Origin: Romanomermis culicivorax
Taxonomy: Eukaryota > Nematoda > Enoplea > Mermithida > Mermithidae
DNA: 64,000 nucleotides
Direction: 5' to 3'
Assembly (NCBI GenBank): GCA_963922205.1
Contig: CAWUHX010000036.1
Span: 124,001 to 188,000 of the forward strand
A program made the position numbers and the translations under genes. Below, piece by piece: positions 44,698-56,259 of the stretch; the stretch's first letter is position 1; every line of letters begins with the position of its first letter. The notes beneath the pieces were generated by a model. It had not been told where the DNA came from, searched no databases, and saw only the letters and a program-made list of their open reading frames with translations.

Positions 44698-46344
44698 TTA
44701 AACAGATGCGAAAATTATGTACAACTCGGCGTGATGAGCGCGGTATCTCAAAAGAAGAAATTTCAAAGCGAACGATTGGTGGCGTGAAGTGTGTGGCGAA
44801 CCCGGTACACCTTCTTCGAGTTCAAAAGCATCTTTGGCGGGGGGCGGTATGAATGGTTTCAGACGCGTCATGGAAACGGTTTGCAGGCGGCTGAGCGCAT
44901 CGAGTGAATCGATGGTGACAACGTTTTCAGCTGCACGAGACGCGTTCGTGATGAGAAAATGTCCAATGAAGTCAGGTTGGATTTTGTTCGTCTTGCGTGT
45001 ATTGGTCAAAAGAACAAGGTCGTTGACGGCGAAATCACATTGTCGGGCTTTTCAGTCGAAATATTCTTTGCTGACTGCTGCTGCTGAATCGAGATTGGCT
45101 TTTATCTTCTCATGCATCTTGAGTTGCGTTTGCATGAGAATATGCTGATATGCATCGTAATTCAGCAGCAATGTGAGTCGGCGAGTGCAGTCATAGTCGA
45201 AGGTAATGCGCGGTTCGTAGCATCGTAATAAGCTGAAAGGCGAGTGGCGTGTAGCTGTATGTGGCGTAGGGTTGTAAGCGAATACTGCGTAGGGCAAGTA
45301 TCGCTCCCAGTTGTCCGGGTCGTTGGCGGTGTACTTTTTCAGTTGGGCAATCAACATTTGATTGAAACGCTCGACCATTCCGTTGCACTGGGGGTGGTAT
45401 GCCGTCATTTTGACTTTATGTATCATGATTAGGTCCCAAATATCTTGCATGAGCTTTGATGTGAAACATCCACCTTGATCCGAAAGGAGAACAAGCGGGC
45501 TACCGTGCATTAGGACAACATTGTTCACGAAACATTCCACGATTGTTGAGGCCTTTTGGTCAGGTATTGGATGCGCGGAAACCCATCTTGTAAAATAATC
45601 CTGAAAAACAATAACGTAGGGGCGTTTCTCACCTACCGGCGAAATATTGACAATGTGGGTTGCCACGATCTCAAAAGGGTGTTTTGGTTGGATCCGCAAC
45701 AGCGGCTGGGGCGGTGACATTCGTGGCATGGTTGGTTGGCAAATCTTACAGGTTTTGATCCAATCGCAAATGTTTTCTTCCATGCGGGGCCACCAAAAAT
45801 GGGCTTTGATCGCTGCTAGTCTGCAGTTAGATCCTTGGTGGTTCAAAATTTTCGCGCCGTGGAATTGGTGTAGCGTTTGGTCGACCATGGATGCTGGGAC
45901 GACTAGCTGGCGGTTGTCTTTGATTTGGCGATACAAAAGACCATCTTCGGTAAAGAAAACTGGGGGATGTTTCACAGCATTTCCCGTTTGGAGGGTGGCG
46001 ATGATTTTGGTGATGGTGGGATTGGCGGCTTGTGCTTGTATCACTTCCTCATGGGAAGCGATTGTTATGGCTTCAACTGGAGGCGGCACGTGATCCGCAG
46101 CCAAGGGTATGGAACTGGAGAGTGTGGGTTGACTGATGGTCTTTTTGGTCATTGCACGAGTGATCGGGTTGATGTCCGCGTCGATTTCCATGAGTGGTGT
46201 GGCCACTGCTGGGAGTATATCAGGTACCATTAGATCGGCTGCTGGTAATGCACCAGCAGGGTGAAAATCTTTATGGAAAATCTTGGCGGTTAAATTGTTG
46301 GTAGTCAGGATCGGCGTTTTGTCACCATCATCTTTTCTAGACAA
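44698..46344 (-). pseudogene. Ty3/gypsy integrase
   Basis: The first part (46344-45052) has the zinc-binding module H-x3-H ([11 protein letters not shown]) and C-x2-C (CKICQ), then the DDE core. The first Asp is replaced by His (VATHIV where D is expected), the second is present (LLSDQGG), and the Glu is present (NGMVERFNQ). A frame change at about 45030 leads to the C-terminal segment 45009-44698 with KIQPDFIGHFLI, corresponding to the GPF/Y module. The first missing catalytic Asp and the frame break make it inactive. Confidence 0.9.
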
Positions 46345-47607
46345 AAAATCGGCACAGGCGTTGTCTTCACCTTTGACGTATTCAACCTTGTAATCTTAGT
46401 CTTGGAGGCTTATCGCAAAACATTGAAGGCGCGAATTTCAGTGCTTTTCATCTTTGAGCCATTCGAGCGGTTTTTGATCGGTGCGAACAATAGCTTTTTG
46501 GCCATACACATAGTGGGGGTACATCTGGAAACCATAGACAATGGTGAGGCGTTCGCGCTCAGTTGTACTGTAGCGGGTTTCGGCATCGGGGAGTACGCGG
46601 CTATTGTAGGCGATGACCCATTGATCATTTCCGTTTTCCTGATACAAAATTGCTCCGATGGCAGTCGTACTGGCATCAGTTTGAATTACGAATTGAGCTT
46701 TTCCATCATAGACCAGGTAGTGGAGAAAGGGTGATGACATAAGGGCTGTTTTTATACCTTCAAACGCGGTGTGATGTTCGTCCGTGGCGATATATTGGGC
46801 GTCTTTGCATAGAAGTCCATACAAAGGACTGGACAAGGTCACCAAGTTTGGGATAAATCGCTTGCACCATTGGACTAAGCTTAAAAAACTTTGCATATCT
46901 TTTTTGGTCTTCAGGAATTCATATTCGGCAATAGCTTTGACTTTCTCCGGGTCGGCAGCGATTCCGCGGGCGCTAAGGAGATGTCCCGGGAATTTCACTT
47001 GCGGCAGCAGGAATTCGCATTTGTCTGGCCGAAGCGTGAGGTTGGCGGTGCAGAGGGCATCGAAAACGATTTGTAGATGTTCCAAATGTTCTTCAAACGA
47101 ATTTGAGAAAACGATAATATCGTCGATGTAGATGAGGCAAATTTTCCAAATATACGGGCAGAGAATTCTTCCCATTAAGCGTTGAAATTCGGCGGGTGCA
47201 TTCTTCAAGCCAAATGGCAGAACTTTGAACTGAAACAAAGCTTCTTGGCAGATGAAGGTTGTTTTGTCACAGGAGTTGGTGTCGAGAGGTACCTGCCAGT
47301 ACCCTGCTTTGAGATCCAGCGTAGTGAAGAATTTTGCTTGCCCCATTGCGTCCAAATAATCGTCAATGTGCAGGATTGGGAATTTGTCGCTCAGCGTGAC
47401 GTCGTTTATTCCGTGGTAGTCGACAACAGGTCCCCAAGAGCCATCCTTCTTCTTTATGAGGAATAGCGGCGCAGCCCAGGGCGTGCGGGATTGTTCGATA
47501 AAATCGTTGTCGAGCATTTCTTGAATATGGTGACGTACAATTGGTCTTTGTTCCATCGCGGTGCGATAGTAATGACGGGATACGGGCTTTGCGGTACCCG
47601 GTGTCAA
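46345..47607 (-). pseudogene. Ty3/gypsy reverse transcriptase and RNase H
   Basis: RT blocks are visible in one 389-codon ORF (47607-46438): [11 protein letters not shown] (catalytic Asp98), [13 protein letters not shown] (130-142) and YIDD (160-163). The RNase H start FVIQTDAST and the TTERERL segment follow. The end of RNase H, with DYKVEYVKG and [10 protein letters not shown], is reached only after a frameshift near 46430 and an in-frame stop near 46395. The catalytic YIDD and the RNase H Asp are intact; the enzyme is broken at the C-terminal end. Confidence 0.92.
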
Positions 47608-48910
47608 TGCTGATGGTCAATTTGCAAGTGATAGTGGGTTTGTCACCGGGGAGGCTGAAAACGTCGCGGTTTCGTCATAGCATGCAAAGGGCCTTTGTTT
47701 TTTGTGCGGCGGAAACATAAGTTTTTTTGGTCATTTTGTTCAAGGCGAACTCCAGTTTTTGTTGCGCAGTGTGACAAGGGAATGATTTGTTGAGGGCCCC
47801 GGATTCGTGGTCGGTCAAATCGCGGTCTGCGGCGGCGGTTGCTACCTGGCAATCGGCGTAGGGTTCAGCATACCCTAGCGTGTGTTTCGCCATCGGGATG
47901 AGTTGGTTCGGTCGGAGTTTGATGCTATTCGGCATATTATTGATAAAAAGTAGTGGACAGTGACCGTTAGTGACGTTGACTATTGCGGTTTCAATTGGAA
48001 GTTCGGCAGCTAAGCTGTTGGTGGCTAGCAGTTGCATGATCACATCTGGAATTGTTGCCGTTGTTGTGGGGAAAGCGGTGCTGTTAACCCATTGCTGGCA
48101 ATGTGGCGAAATCGAAGTTGATACTTCGGCAATGAGGAAAATTGGTTCGGCCAACTCGGTAACCTCCAGCCGCCGGGCAGGCGGTTGGTGTGGGCTAGGT
48201 TGAGCTTGTTGGGTTGGTTGTTCGGCCTGGATTTCTTCTGGTTGGCTGAAAATATCTGAGTTACCATCGTAGAAGCTTACTCGTTCTTCCTCGAGGATTT
48301 CCTCCAGAACTTTATCATTCGCGGTGTTTAGGAACAATTCCCTGTGGGAGCAGACCGAGGCGATTACTTGGAGCGGTAGCTTTACGTCTTGTATTTCGAT
48401 ATAGTTTTCTTTGAAGTTCAAAATGGCCTGGATATCCGGATGTGTGAGAAAATCGGTGCCGATGATACATTGATCGTTTCCGTCGTTGTCGAGAATTACA
48501 CACTTGATCATATGTTCACGGAACGCAGATTCCATTGTAACGACCACTGGACCATGAGCGTTGACAACAGCACCATCGGCAACTTTGATCATTCCACAAA
48601 TTGGAAGTTGAAGCGATTGCTTGTCAAAAGCGCATTTTACTAATCCTGAGGACAATATGGAGCATTGGGCACCAGTGTCGATGAGTGCGTGTGCTTTGAC
48701 GGCTCCGAGTTTGATGGGAATTTGGAAAGCTCTTGTAGAGGCATATTTGCCAACAAAAGTCTTTGAGGATGGCATGAGATTATCGATTTGGCAGATGGAC
48801 GAGTGGATGTGGCAGGGATCTTGAAAAGCGCGGCCTGTTGCATTCCAACAGACTATTCGGGGGCTCACAATCGGTGTGGTGGATGCTATTTCTTTAGACC
48901 GGATGACCAT
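47608..48910 (-). pseudogene. Retropepsin-type aspartic protease and linker
   Basis: A 411-codon ORF. The active site ALIDTGAQCSIL (Asp78-Thr-Gly) and a second hydrophobic block with IIGTDFL match retropepsins, which cleave the polyprotein and work as dimers. The following 250 residues before RT are a variable linker. The frame is lost at about 47600, where the reading moves into the RT ORF. An upstream Cys/His text (CWNATG...CHIH) may be a ruined gag knuckle. Confidence 0.8.
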
Positions 48911-49105
48911 ATTAGCGGCCTAAGTCGATTGAGTGATGGCGCGCATGTCGAGTGCGAGCGTTGATACAGCAGTGGGCGGTGGTAACGCAGGTAGGGCTAG
49001 TTGTAGCTTGGAGGACTGAGAACTGGCGCGCGATGAATCTGTAGGTGTTGTAAGGTATGGGGCGGGCGCGGCATTATAGTGAATATGTTGTTCCCATGGC
49101 ACCGG
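48911..49105 (-). pseudogene. C-terminal remnant of gag
   Basis: Minus strand 49102-48920 reads as a Ser/Pro/Ala-rich stretch ending in a stop, 10 bp before the protease ORF and in keeping with a gag tail. It is cut at about 49105, where sequence identity changes to a hAT-like fragment. Confidence 0.4.
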
Positions 49106-49109
49106 GAAT

Positions 49110-49300
49110 TGTTGATTCGGGTAGACGGCGTATGCACAAACATTTGGAACAGTATGGGCTTATCCCATCACTGATTAGGCTTGGAAAAGTGCTTCGAATT
49201 GAAAGTCCTGATGCTGAATGTGGCTTTAGTATTATTAATCCCATTAGACTATGAACTACGAGTTTGAAACCAAGTACCACTCCTGATCCACGTCAACAGA
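49110..49300 (+). pseudogene. Fragment of a hAT transposase C terminus
   Basis: Plus-strand reading gives LGKVLRIESPDAECGFSIIN, which fits the hAT dimerisation signature (S.AECERGFS.MN). The frame ends soon after at TGA near 49252. It has no TIRs that I can find. It marks the truncation point of the retroelement. Confidence 0.45.
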
Positions 49301-49989
49301 CCTCACATGTCTCAACTCATAGCAGGAAAGTATGCCGCAGCTTGGGTACCCATACGCGCACAGAAGACCCAATGCAGAAGCAGGGAAAAGGAAAGGAGAG
49401 CATGAAGGGGCAGAATTTTAAGAACATAATGTTTTCCTTCCCAAGGGGCAATTTTTTTATTAATCACATATACATAACGCATTATTTCATCATTTATAAT
49501 GATTTCCTACAAGTAGTATATATTTATGTGCTGAGATATCCTTCCCTAAAAATCGCTATATGGCACAGAAGTTGCATACTTTCCCATTATCATTTGCTCA
49601 GTAAATGTGTCAAAAAGAGCAGTGAGTAATTCCTCAGAATCACACATTCTGCAATTTTTCTCGAATTAGTATAACCTACTGGGGAGAGGATGAAGTCTAC
49701 CAAAATTTTTTGGTATAGTGAGCTGTTTTTATGGGGGTAGTAAATGAATTTTCAAATCTAAGACGGGGATAATACCCCCCCATACCCCCCCCCCATGGGG
49801 TGCTCTGCTTTCCCATCATAAAAAAGAAAAGTACTACAATAAGCTCATAAACAATAATTAAATCTTATTAATAGTTTTTGCTAATTTATAAAAATTTTCT
49901 ATTATTACTGTATAAGTTTTGATGAGTAGGTTGTTTTCTATTTTCCTAATTTATAGTTTTTCTATTTTCTAGTTTGGATAAATTTTATA
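49300..49989. other. Region upstream of the polymerase gene, no gene seen
   Basis: AT-rich, with a C-run-rich patch (CCCCCCATACCCCCCCCCCC) at 49775-49795. The plus ORF extending to 49629 has no motif. It probably holds the original Polinton 5' flank of the polymerase gene. Confidence 0.35.
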
Positions 49990-52900
49990 ATGCAACCTAT
50001 TTATGAGGATATTACTTCGGACGAAGACGACATGCCCATGGAAATTTTAGAAGATATTACTTCGGATGAAGAGGATATGCCTATGGAAATTTTAGAAGAT
50101 ATTACTTCTGATGAAGACGATAAAACGATTGTGGATGAGGCTTCAGAGAATATTACTCCTGAGAAAGAAGAAGAAACACTTGATAATAATATTTTGGAAG
50201 AAGAAGAAGGAACTGTTTTAGATTATGATGATGATGAAGATGATCAATACAAAAGTTATACGCCTTACAGTTCTGATGAGGAAGAAATTTACGGAGCAGT
50301 TCAAATTGGTGGTGGTGTTGGGGGTAGTGGAGTTGTAACGAATGCATCTTTTGTTGCGAATGATTTTTTCGAACTAGGTCAACCCAGTACGGTAAATATT
50401 AGGGGTTTTAATACCGAAGGTCGCGAGTACTCTGTGAACTTTCGTAATACTGAACATATGGATGATTTAAATGCTCAACTAGTGCCAACGTTTCAACGTA
50501 TAGTAGAGTGAATTTCTGAGAATGTCGCTGATAATGCATTTATAGGGTTTTCCGTTGACCATCCAGATTTGATGAAAGGTTGTGTTTTGATACCTTTTAG
50601 ACGGAAACATGCTTTAACTGGAGATTTGATTGTAAACACTCTTAATGCTGTTCTTCAATAAAATGAGCAAATACAAATTGATAGCCATCAAGCTACAATT
50701 CGTACGATTGTTGTAACACCACCTTAGGGTAGTGGTAAGCTAATTAAAATTACTTATGTAACATTTTATTTTTATTTATTTATTTATTTTAATTTAAGGT
50801 ATTCACAATGCTCATCAATATTTAAAACATAATGATTTTCTGAAAGATAAACACTGTATTATTAAAATCAACAACACTGATGAATTATGTTTTGCTAGAG
50901 CTCTAGTTGTTGCTAGAGCTTACATTCATAAAAAAGATAGGAACGCTGAGCACAAATGGGAAAGTATTGGAAAGTCTGACAAGCCACATCTGCTGCAAGC
51001 AAAGGTTGCTAAAGAACTGATGACCTTGGCAGGATTAGCTAATCATCAAGGGGCTTGCAGTTTTCATCAGTCGGAACAACTGCAAGCTGTTTTATTACCC
51101 AATTATCAAATCAAAGTTTTTAGCAAAGAACGATTTAAAGATTTAATATTTAGAGGTTAGAGTTTTTTATTTTTCTGTTATTGTGTATGTATTTAGAGTT
51201 TTAAGGACCTGAAGCAACGCATGTTTTGAATATTTACCACCATGATAACCATTACTCTGTCATTACAAAGATGCCTGGTTTTTTTGACCGCGGCTACTTT
51301 TGTCCTCATTGCGATCTAGCCTACAATAACAAAGTGGAACACAGATGCAGAAATGTTTGCCCTTTGTGTTACAATACACCCGCATGTAATCAATTTAATG
51401 CTCGAAAATGCAAAAATTGTCTGCAATATTTTAAAAATGAGGAGTGTTTTGCTCGACACAAGTTTGTTTTTACTCAAAGAGGTCAATCAAAACATCAAAA
51501 AACTGGGGTATCTATTTGTGACCATTTCAAAGTGTGTGAGCAATGTGATACACTGATTCCATGAGCACATTCTAAACCTCATAATTGCAGTTATTTTGAA
51601 TGCAAAACATGCAATAAGAGCGTACCTAGAAAAGGTATTAGATATGGTATAATTATTTTATTTTATTTTATATGAAAATTTTTAATTTTTAGGACATTAA
51701 TGTTTTATGCAACCTGTTGGTAGCGAACAAATTGAAGAGGAAGAAGATATATTTGAAACAAATGTTGATGAGGATGAGTGTCTAGTCGATAATGAAACAG
51801 GAATTACCGATAAGTGTCCTGTTAATCAAAAATTTGTTTTTTATGATTTTGAGACTATGCAGGAAAAAATTCTATGACAAACCGAATTAGGGAATGTGTT
51901 TGAGCATGAACCAAATTTATGCGTTGTCCATACTGTATGCGATCAGTGTCGTCAAAGTGAGGGAAATTTTTGCTGCGATACATGTGGTCAACGTGAGCGT
52001 ATTTTCGAAGGCTCTACATGTCTAAATGATTTCTGCGAATACCTTTTTGCAAAAGGCATGGAAAACATTACAGCAATAGCGCATAATTCTGGAGGATTTG
52101 ATGGACAATTTATAATGCAGTTTTTGTATCGTAATGGACATCATAAACTACATATCATTAATAAGGGTGAATTAGTAAATTGTTTATAGTTTTTTCATTT
52201 TCATCTATTTATTTATTTTAGGTTTAGAGTTGATGTGTATCAAAGTAGGACCAATAAAAATTATTGATTCTCTGAACTTTCTTCCGATGCCTTTGGCGGC
52301 TTTACCAAAAACATTTGGAATAAGTGAAATATGTAAAGGATATTTCCCGCATTTCTTTAATAGAAAAGAAAATTACAGCTATATTGGCCCATATCCTTCA
52401 CCGGACATGTACGGTTACAATGCTATGAAACCTGCAGCTGGTGCCACATTTCTGGAGTGGTATAATGGAAAGCTTGAAGCAGTAAGTTTGCAAAAGTATA
52501 AAGTTTTGCATTTAAATGTGTCATTGTTTAGGGGTGTCAATTAAATTTTGATAATGAGTTACTTGACTAATGTCGTAGCGATGTGCAAGTTTTATGACAA
52601 TGTTGCATGAAATTTTGTGATATTTTTATGGAAGAAACTAATGTTGATCCTTTTAAAAATTCAATAACCATTGCTAGTGCTTGCAACTTAGTTTTCCGAT
52701 GTTTATTTTTGAAGCCAAATAGTATTGGTGTAATACTGTACAAAGGTTACGGTAAAGAAGAAAGACAGTCTGTTATAGCCTTAAAATGGATGAAATGGTT
52801 ATCCTATAAAAATGAAAAACTGTATATTTGACATAAACTTAACAGAGGTGAAGTTCAAATTGGAAAATACAGGGTTGATGGTTTATCAGGTAATTTTGTT

Positions 52901-54828
52901 TAAATTTTTGAAATTTTAATATCTATATATTTGTTCATTAAGGCACCACAATTTATGAATTTTACGGTTGTTATTGGCATGGTTGCCCCAAATGTATGAA
53001 AAAAAGACATCAATTAACAGCCGATAATGATACAAAAGCAGTTGATGCATATGAACGCACTTTTAATCGGGTTATGGAACTTCAATCACTCGGTTATAGC
53101 GTAGTTGAAATGTGGGAATGCGAACTCTTACAACAACTTCACTCAGATCATGAAATGAAAACATTTTTTGATACAGTCAAAATACCTGAACCTATAAATC
53201 CTCAAGAAGGTAGAATCTTGAATTATTCTTTTCCATTTTGTCAAAAGTTTTCTTGTTTTAGCTTTTTTCGGCAGTCGCACTAATGCTGTAAAATTGTATC
53301 ACAAAATTAAGTACAATGAAGATGGTACACCTGCAGAAAAGATCAATTATTTAGATGTGTGCAGCTTATACCCATTTGCCAACAAATATGGGAAATACCC
53401 TACAGGCCATCCAAAAATCTTTACTGAAGATTTTGAAGAGGTCAGCTCAACTTCCCAACCTTATGAGGGGTTAATCAAGTGTACGCTTTTACCACCTCCC
53501 AAACTCTTACATCCTGTTTTACCGTATCAACATGGTGGTAAATTATTGTTTCCTTTATGCAAAACTTGCACGCATGATTCACAAAAGACCACATGCGAGC
53601 ATAACAACCAAGACAGAGCAGTAGATGGTACATGGGTTACGATAGAATTATATAAAGCCTTAGAGAAGGGATATAAGGTATATTGTTACTGTAATGGTTC
53701 TTTTCCTATGTATACTATTTTTGTTTCAGATCCTCAAGATTTTTGAGGTTTGGCATTATGATAATATTGAGCAATATCATCCAACCAAAAACCCCACTGG
53801 TGGTTTATTTACTCAATACGTCAATACCTTTATGAAAATGAAACTAGTAAGTTTTATATTATGTAAATGTGACAGAATTTGATTGTAATTTTTATAGGAG
53901 AGTGAAGGCTACCCTGCTAAAGCTCAGACAGATGAGCAAAAACGTGAATACGAAATGGAGGTCTACAATCGTGAGAATATTTCATTGGATTCTTCGAAAA
54001 TTTTAAAAAATCCTGGAAAGAGGGCTTTGGGGAAATTAATGCTAAATTCTTTCTGGGGAAAAGTAATTTTGCATAGTTTTTTGTATTTCACTTAATTATT
54101 TTTATGCTTTTTAGTTTGGTCAATGAAACAATATGGATAAGGCTGTTATCCACAATGCACCCAAAGAATATTTTGAACTTGTGATGAATGTGGCCAACAT
54201 TATTAAGAATGTTAGACTAATCAATGAACAATTGGTGTCAACAACATATTGTCAACATGATGATTTTGGGGAAGTCATCGGAAATACTAACGCTGTTATT
54301 GCAGCTTATACAACGGCTCAAGCTCGACTAAAGTTATATTCTTACATTGAGTGATTAAAAAGTCGAGTATTGTATTTTGACATGGACAGTATTATTTACC
54401 TGTCAACAGTTGACAAACAACAATATCAGGTACCCACTGGTTGGTGCCTTGGTGAAATGACTGACTAGTTAGGTGAATATGGTTCTGGATCTTACATTAC
54501 CGAATTTGTCAGTGGAGGTCCTAAAAATTATGCTTACAGGTTGTACAGTCCATCTATAGACCAATACCATCACGTAATCAAAGTTCGCAGTATCACTTTG
54601 CCATCAGATACTATGAAAAAAGTTAATTTTTATTTGCTTCGTCGAATGGTTTTTGCTTTTGTAAAAAACAATGGAAAAGAAGAAGTAAATGTACATAGTC
54701 TCCGTATAGAGCATCAGCAAGATCGTAAAGTTGTTACTCATAAAACTTTGAAAAAATTTTGTGTAGTATATGATAAACGTATTTTGAAACATAATTTTTG
54801 TACATTTCCTTATGGTTGGACTAAATGA
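49990..54828 (+). pseudogene. Polinton-type protein-primed DNA polymerase B, intron-rich and decayed
   Basis: The start is an acidic repeat region (DITSDE repeated three times, 49990-50280). Then come a Cys-rich zinc region (51290-51620), ExoI FYDFET (about 51840), ExoII AHNSGGFDGQF (about 52080), the EFYGCYWHGCPKC block (about 52950), motif A LDVCSLYP (about 53350), motif B KLMLNSFWGK (about 54035), motif C YFDMDS (about 54373), and the GPKNYAYR block (about 54522). These are hallmarks of protein-primed family B polymerases in Polintons. At least nine AT-rich GT..AG introns of about 45-65 bp interrupt it, for example 50735-50798 and 52482-52530. In-frame stops occur at 50509, 50659, 50725 and several later places, so no full product is expected. 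Replication of the element by self-encoded polymerase is the family role. Confidence 0.88.
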
Positions 54829-54904
54829 TTTTTACAATAAACTAGAATGCTGCATCGAATTAAAAAATTTTTTTCTTTTTTTATATGTAAAGATTTTTTC
54901 AACT

Positions 54905-55628
54905 CTCCAAGTTTTCTACACACTTTTTACGACCAGCTCATTCTGGTCATTTTTCTATAAAAGACCTTATTTGTCTACATGCTTTTTATGGTCAGCTCGC
55001 TCTGGTCATTTTTTATAAAAGACCTTCTTGGTCATTTTTGGCAGACAATCAAACTTTATATGCATGCACCCGTGAGGATAATGTTTCATCGCCTATTGAC
55101 TCTCTCGAGATTTTACTCATTAAACAGACCATTACTGACCAATTTGACCATTCTGACATTTATTGACTTGAACGATCGTTCAGGAATGGGACCTCGGAAT
55201 ATATTTAAGCCTGCAGGTGGCGCCCTTTTGTCAAAGGGAGTCCGCGGGTGCAAAATTTTGAAAGGCTTCCTCTGCCCACGGGGGAAGCCATTATACACGA
55301 TCTCTTTTTATTTCTTTTCCATTTTTTGTTCACTTTAGTTTTCCTTTTTCCATTTTCCATTCATCATCAATTTTCCTTTTCCACCTACAGTAACACACCT
55401 ATTACCCTAATTCTACTATTACCATAATTGAAATATTACCGTAATTCCACTATTACGATAACTCTAGAACCTGTATGCTTAACCATATGACCTATAAATC
55501 GGCCAAAAATTGACTGTATATGCTTACCATATGACCTATAAATTGACCAAAAATGACAAATTATAGGTCATACACAAAAGATAGGGGTATCCTTAACCAT
55601 ATGACCTATATGGTCCGGCCTTACTACT
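54905..55628. repeat. Right terminal inverted repeat of the Polinton-like element
   Basis: Mirror of 36944-37660. It starts just after the end of the polymerase reading frame (54828) and carries the palindrome TGAACGATCGTTCA and the CATATGACCTATA repeats. Confidence 0.9.
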
Positions 55629-55928
55629 AATGGCTAATAAAAAAATTTGGGAAACATGTCTTTTTGCTATTTGTGTTTCAAAAGGTCAAACATTTGCATA
55701 TTTGAATTTTGCCACAAATTCAAATCTACGGGGTCATTGGCAATCTATCAGTGAAACTAAAAATTCACAGGCATAAAATGAGCTAATGTGGATATTTCTA
55801 GCTAAGTAACGCAAATTTTCATTTTACATTTCATAAATCATTGGCATCCTAGTCAAGTATTTGATTTTGCGATCACTTCAGACCATTTTTCAAAAAAACA
55901 GCAGTGCATAATTTTCTAAATAGCATAG

Positions 55929-56179
55929 CTATACTCTGTTTTTCTAGAAATGCCTCTGAATGATGAAAGTGGAAAGCAAGTATTATTTCAGATTTTCACG
56001 ATATCCTGATAAACAATTTATCATATAGGACTGGAAATTTGTCAGCATACCTGCCTCATCTTGAGCAATTTTTCGAGGGAAAAATTTTACGGTAAGAGCT
56101 CTGTTTAAACGATTTTGACGACAGTACTGATTTGTGTCAGTTTTCTATTTGGAAGCATTTTATAAAAGACAGACTATAG
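55929..56179 (+). mobile_element. MITE family D, copy 4
   Basis: Bounded by CTATACTCTGTTTTTCTAGAAATGC and GCATTTTATAAAAGACAGACTATAG, with a long match to the reverse complement of 6361-6598. It lies 300 bp to the right of the Polinton-like element. Confidence 0.75.
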
Positions 56180-56259
56180 AATCAGAGCAAAAAGGTGTTA
56201 AAGACTGCAAACTTTCGACTTCCGAGCTAGACTTTAGGCCGACAGTGTAGCCCTTAAAG

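Larger units (their letters stand above)
37906..49105 (-). mobile_element. Ty3/gypsy-like LTR retroelement sequence nested in the Polinton-like element
   Basis: On the minus strand the order is: gag tail (49102), protease, reverse transcriptase, RNase H, integrase (ends 44698), a long exonuclease/proline-rich ORF (44249-39945), polypurine tract, LTR (38464-39017), a primer-binding-site-like sequence and the start of another gag (to 37906). The 5' end is cut off at about 49105 next to a hAT fragment, so no second LTR is seen. Frameshifts and stops show that it is dead. Confidence 0.8.
36944..55628. mobile_element. Polinton/Maverick-like element with 0.7-kb TIRs and 6-bp TSD, containing a retroelement
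   Basis: The element begins AGTAGTAAGGCC and ends GGCCTTACTACT. AATGGC at 36938-36943 is repeated exactly at 55629-55634. AG..CT ends, TIRs of hundreds of bp and a 6-bp target duplication are the hallmarks of Polintons. The one original gene I can see is a protein-primed DNA polymerase B (49990-54828). Integrase, packaging ATPase, protease and capsid genes are not visible. About 11.2 kb (roughly 37905-49105) is Ty3-like retroelement sequence on the minus strand, leaving about 7.5 kb of the element itself. Confidence 0.85.

Noticed and set aside
49990-54828. Stop-codon reassignment to explain many in-frame TGA codons in the polymerase
   Set aside because: TAA and TAG also occur in frame, and host genes end normally at TAA and TAG, so decay is the simpler reading.
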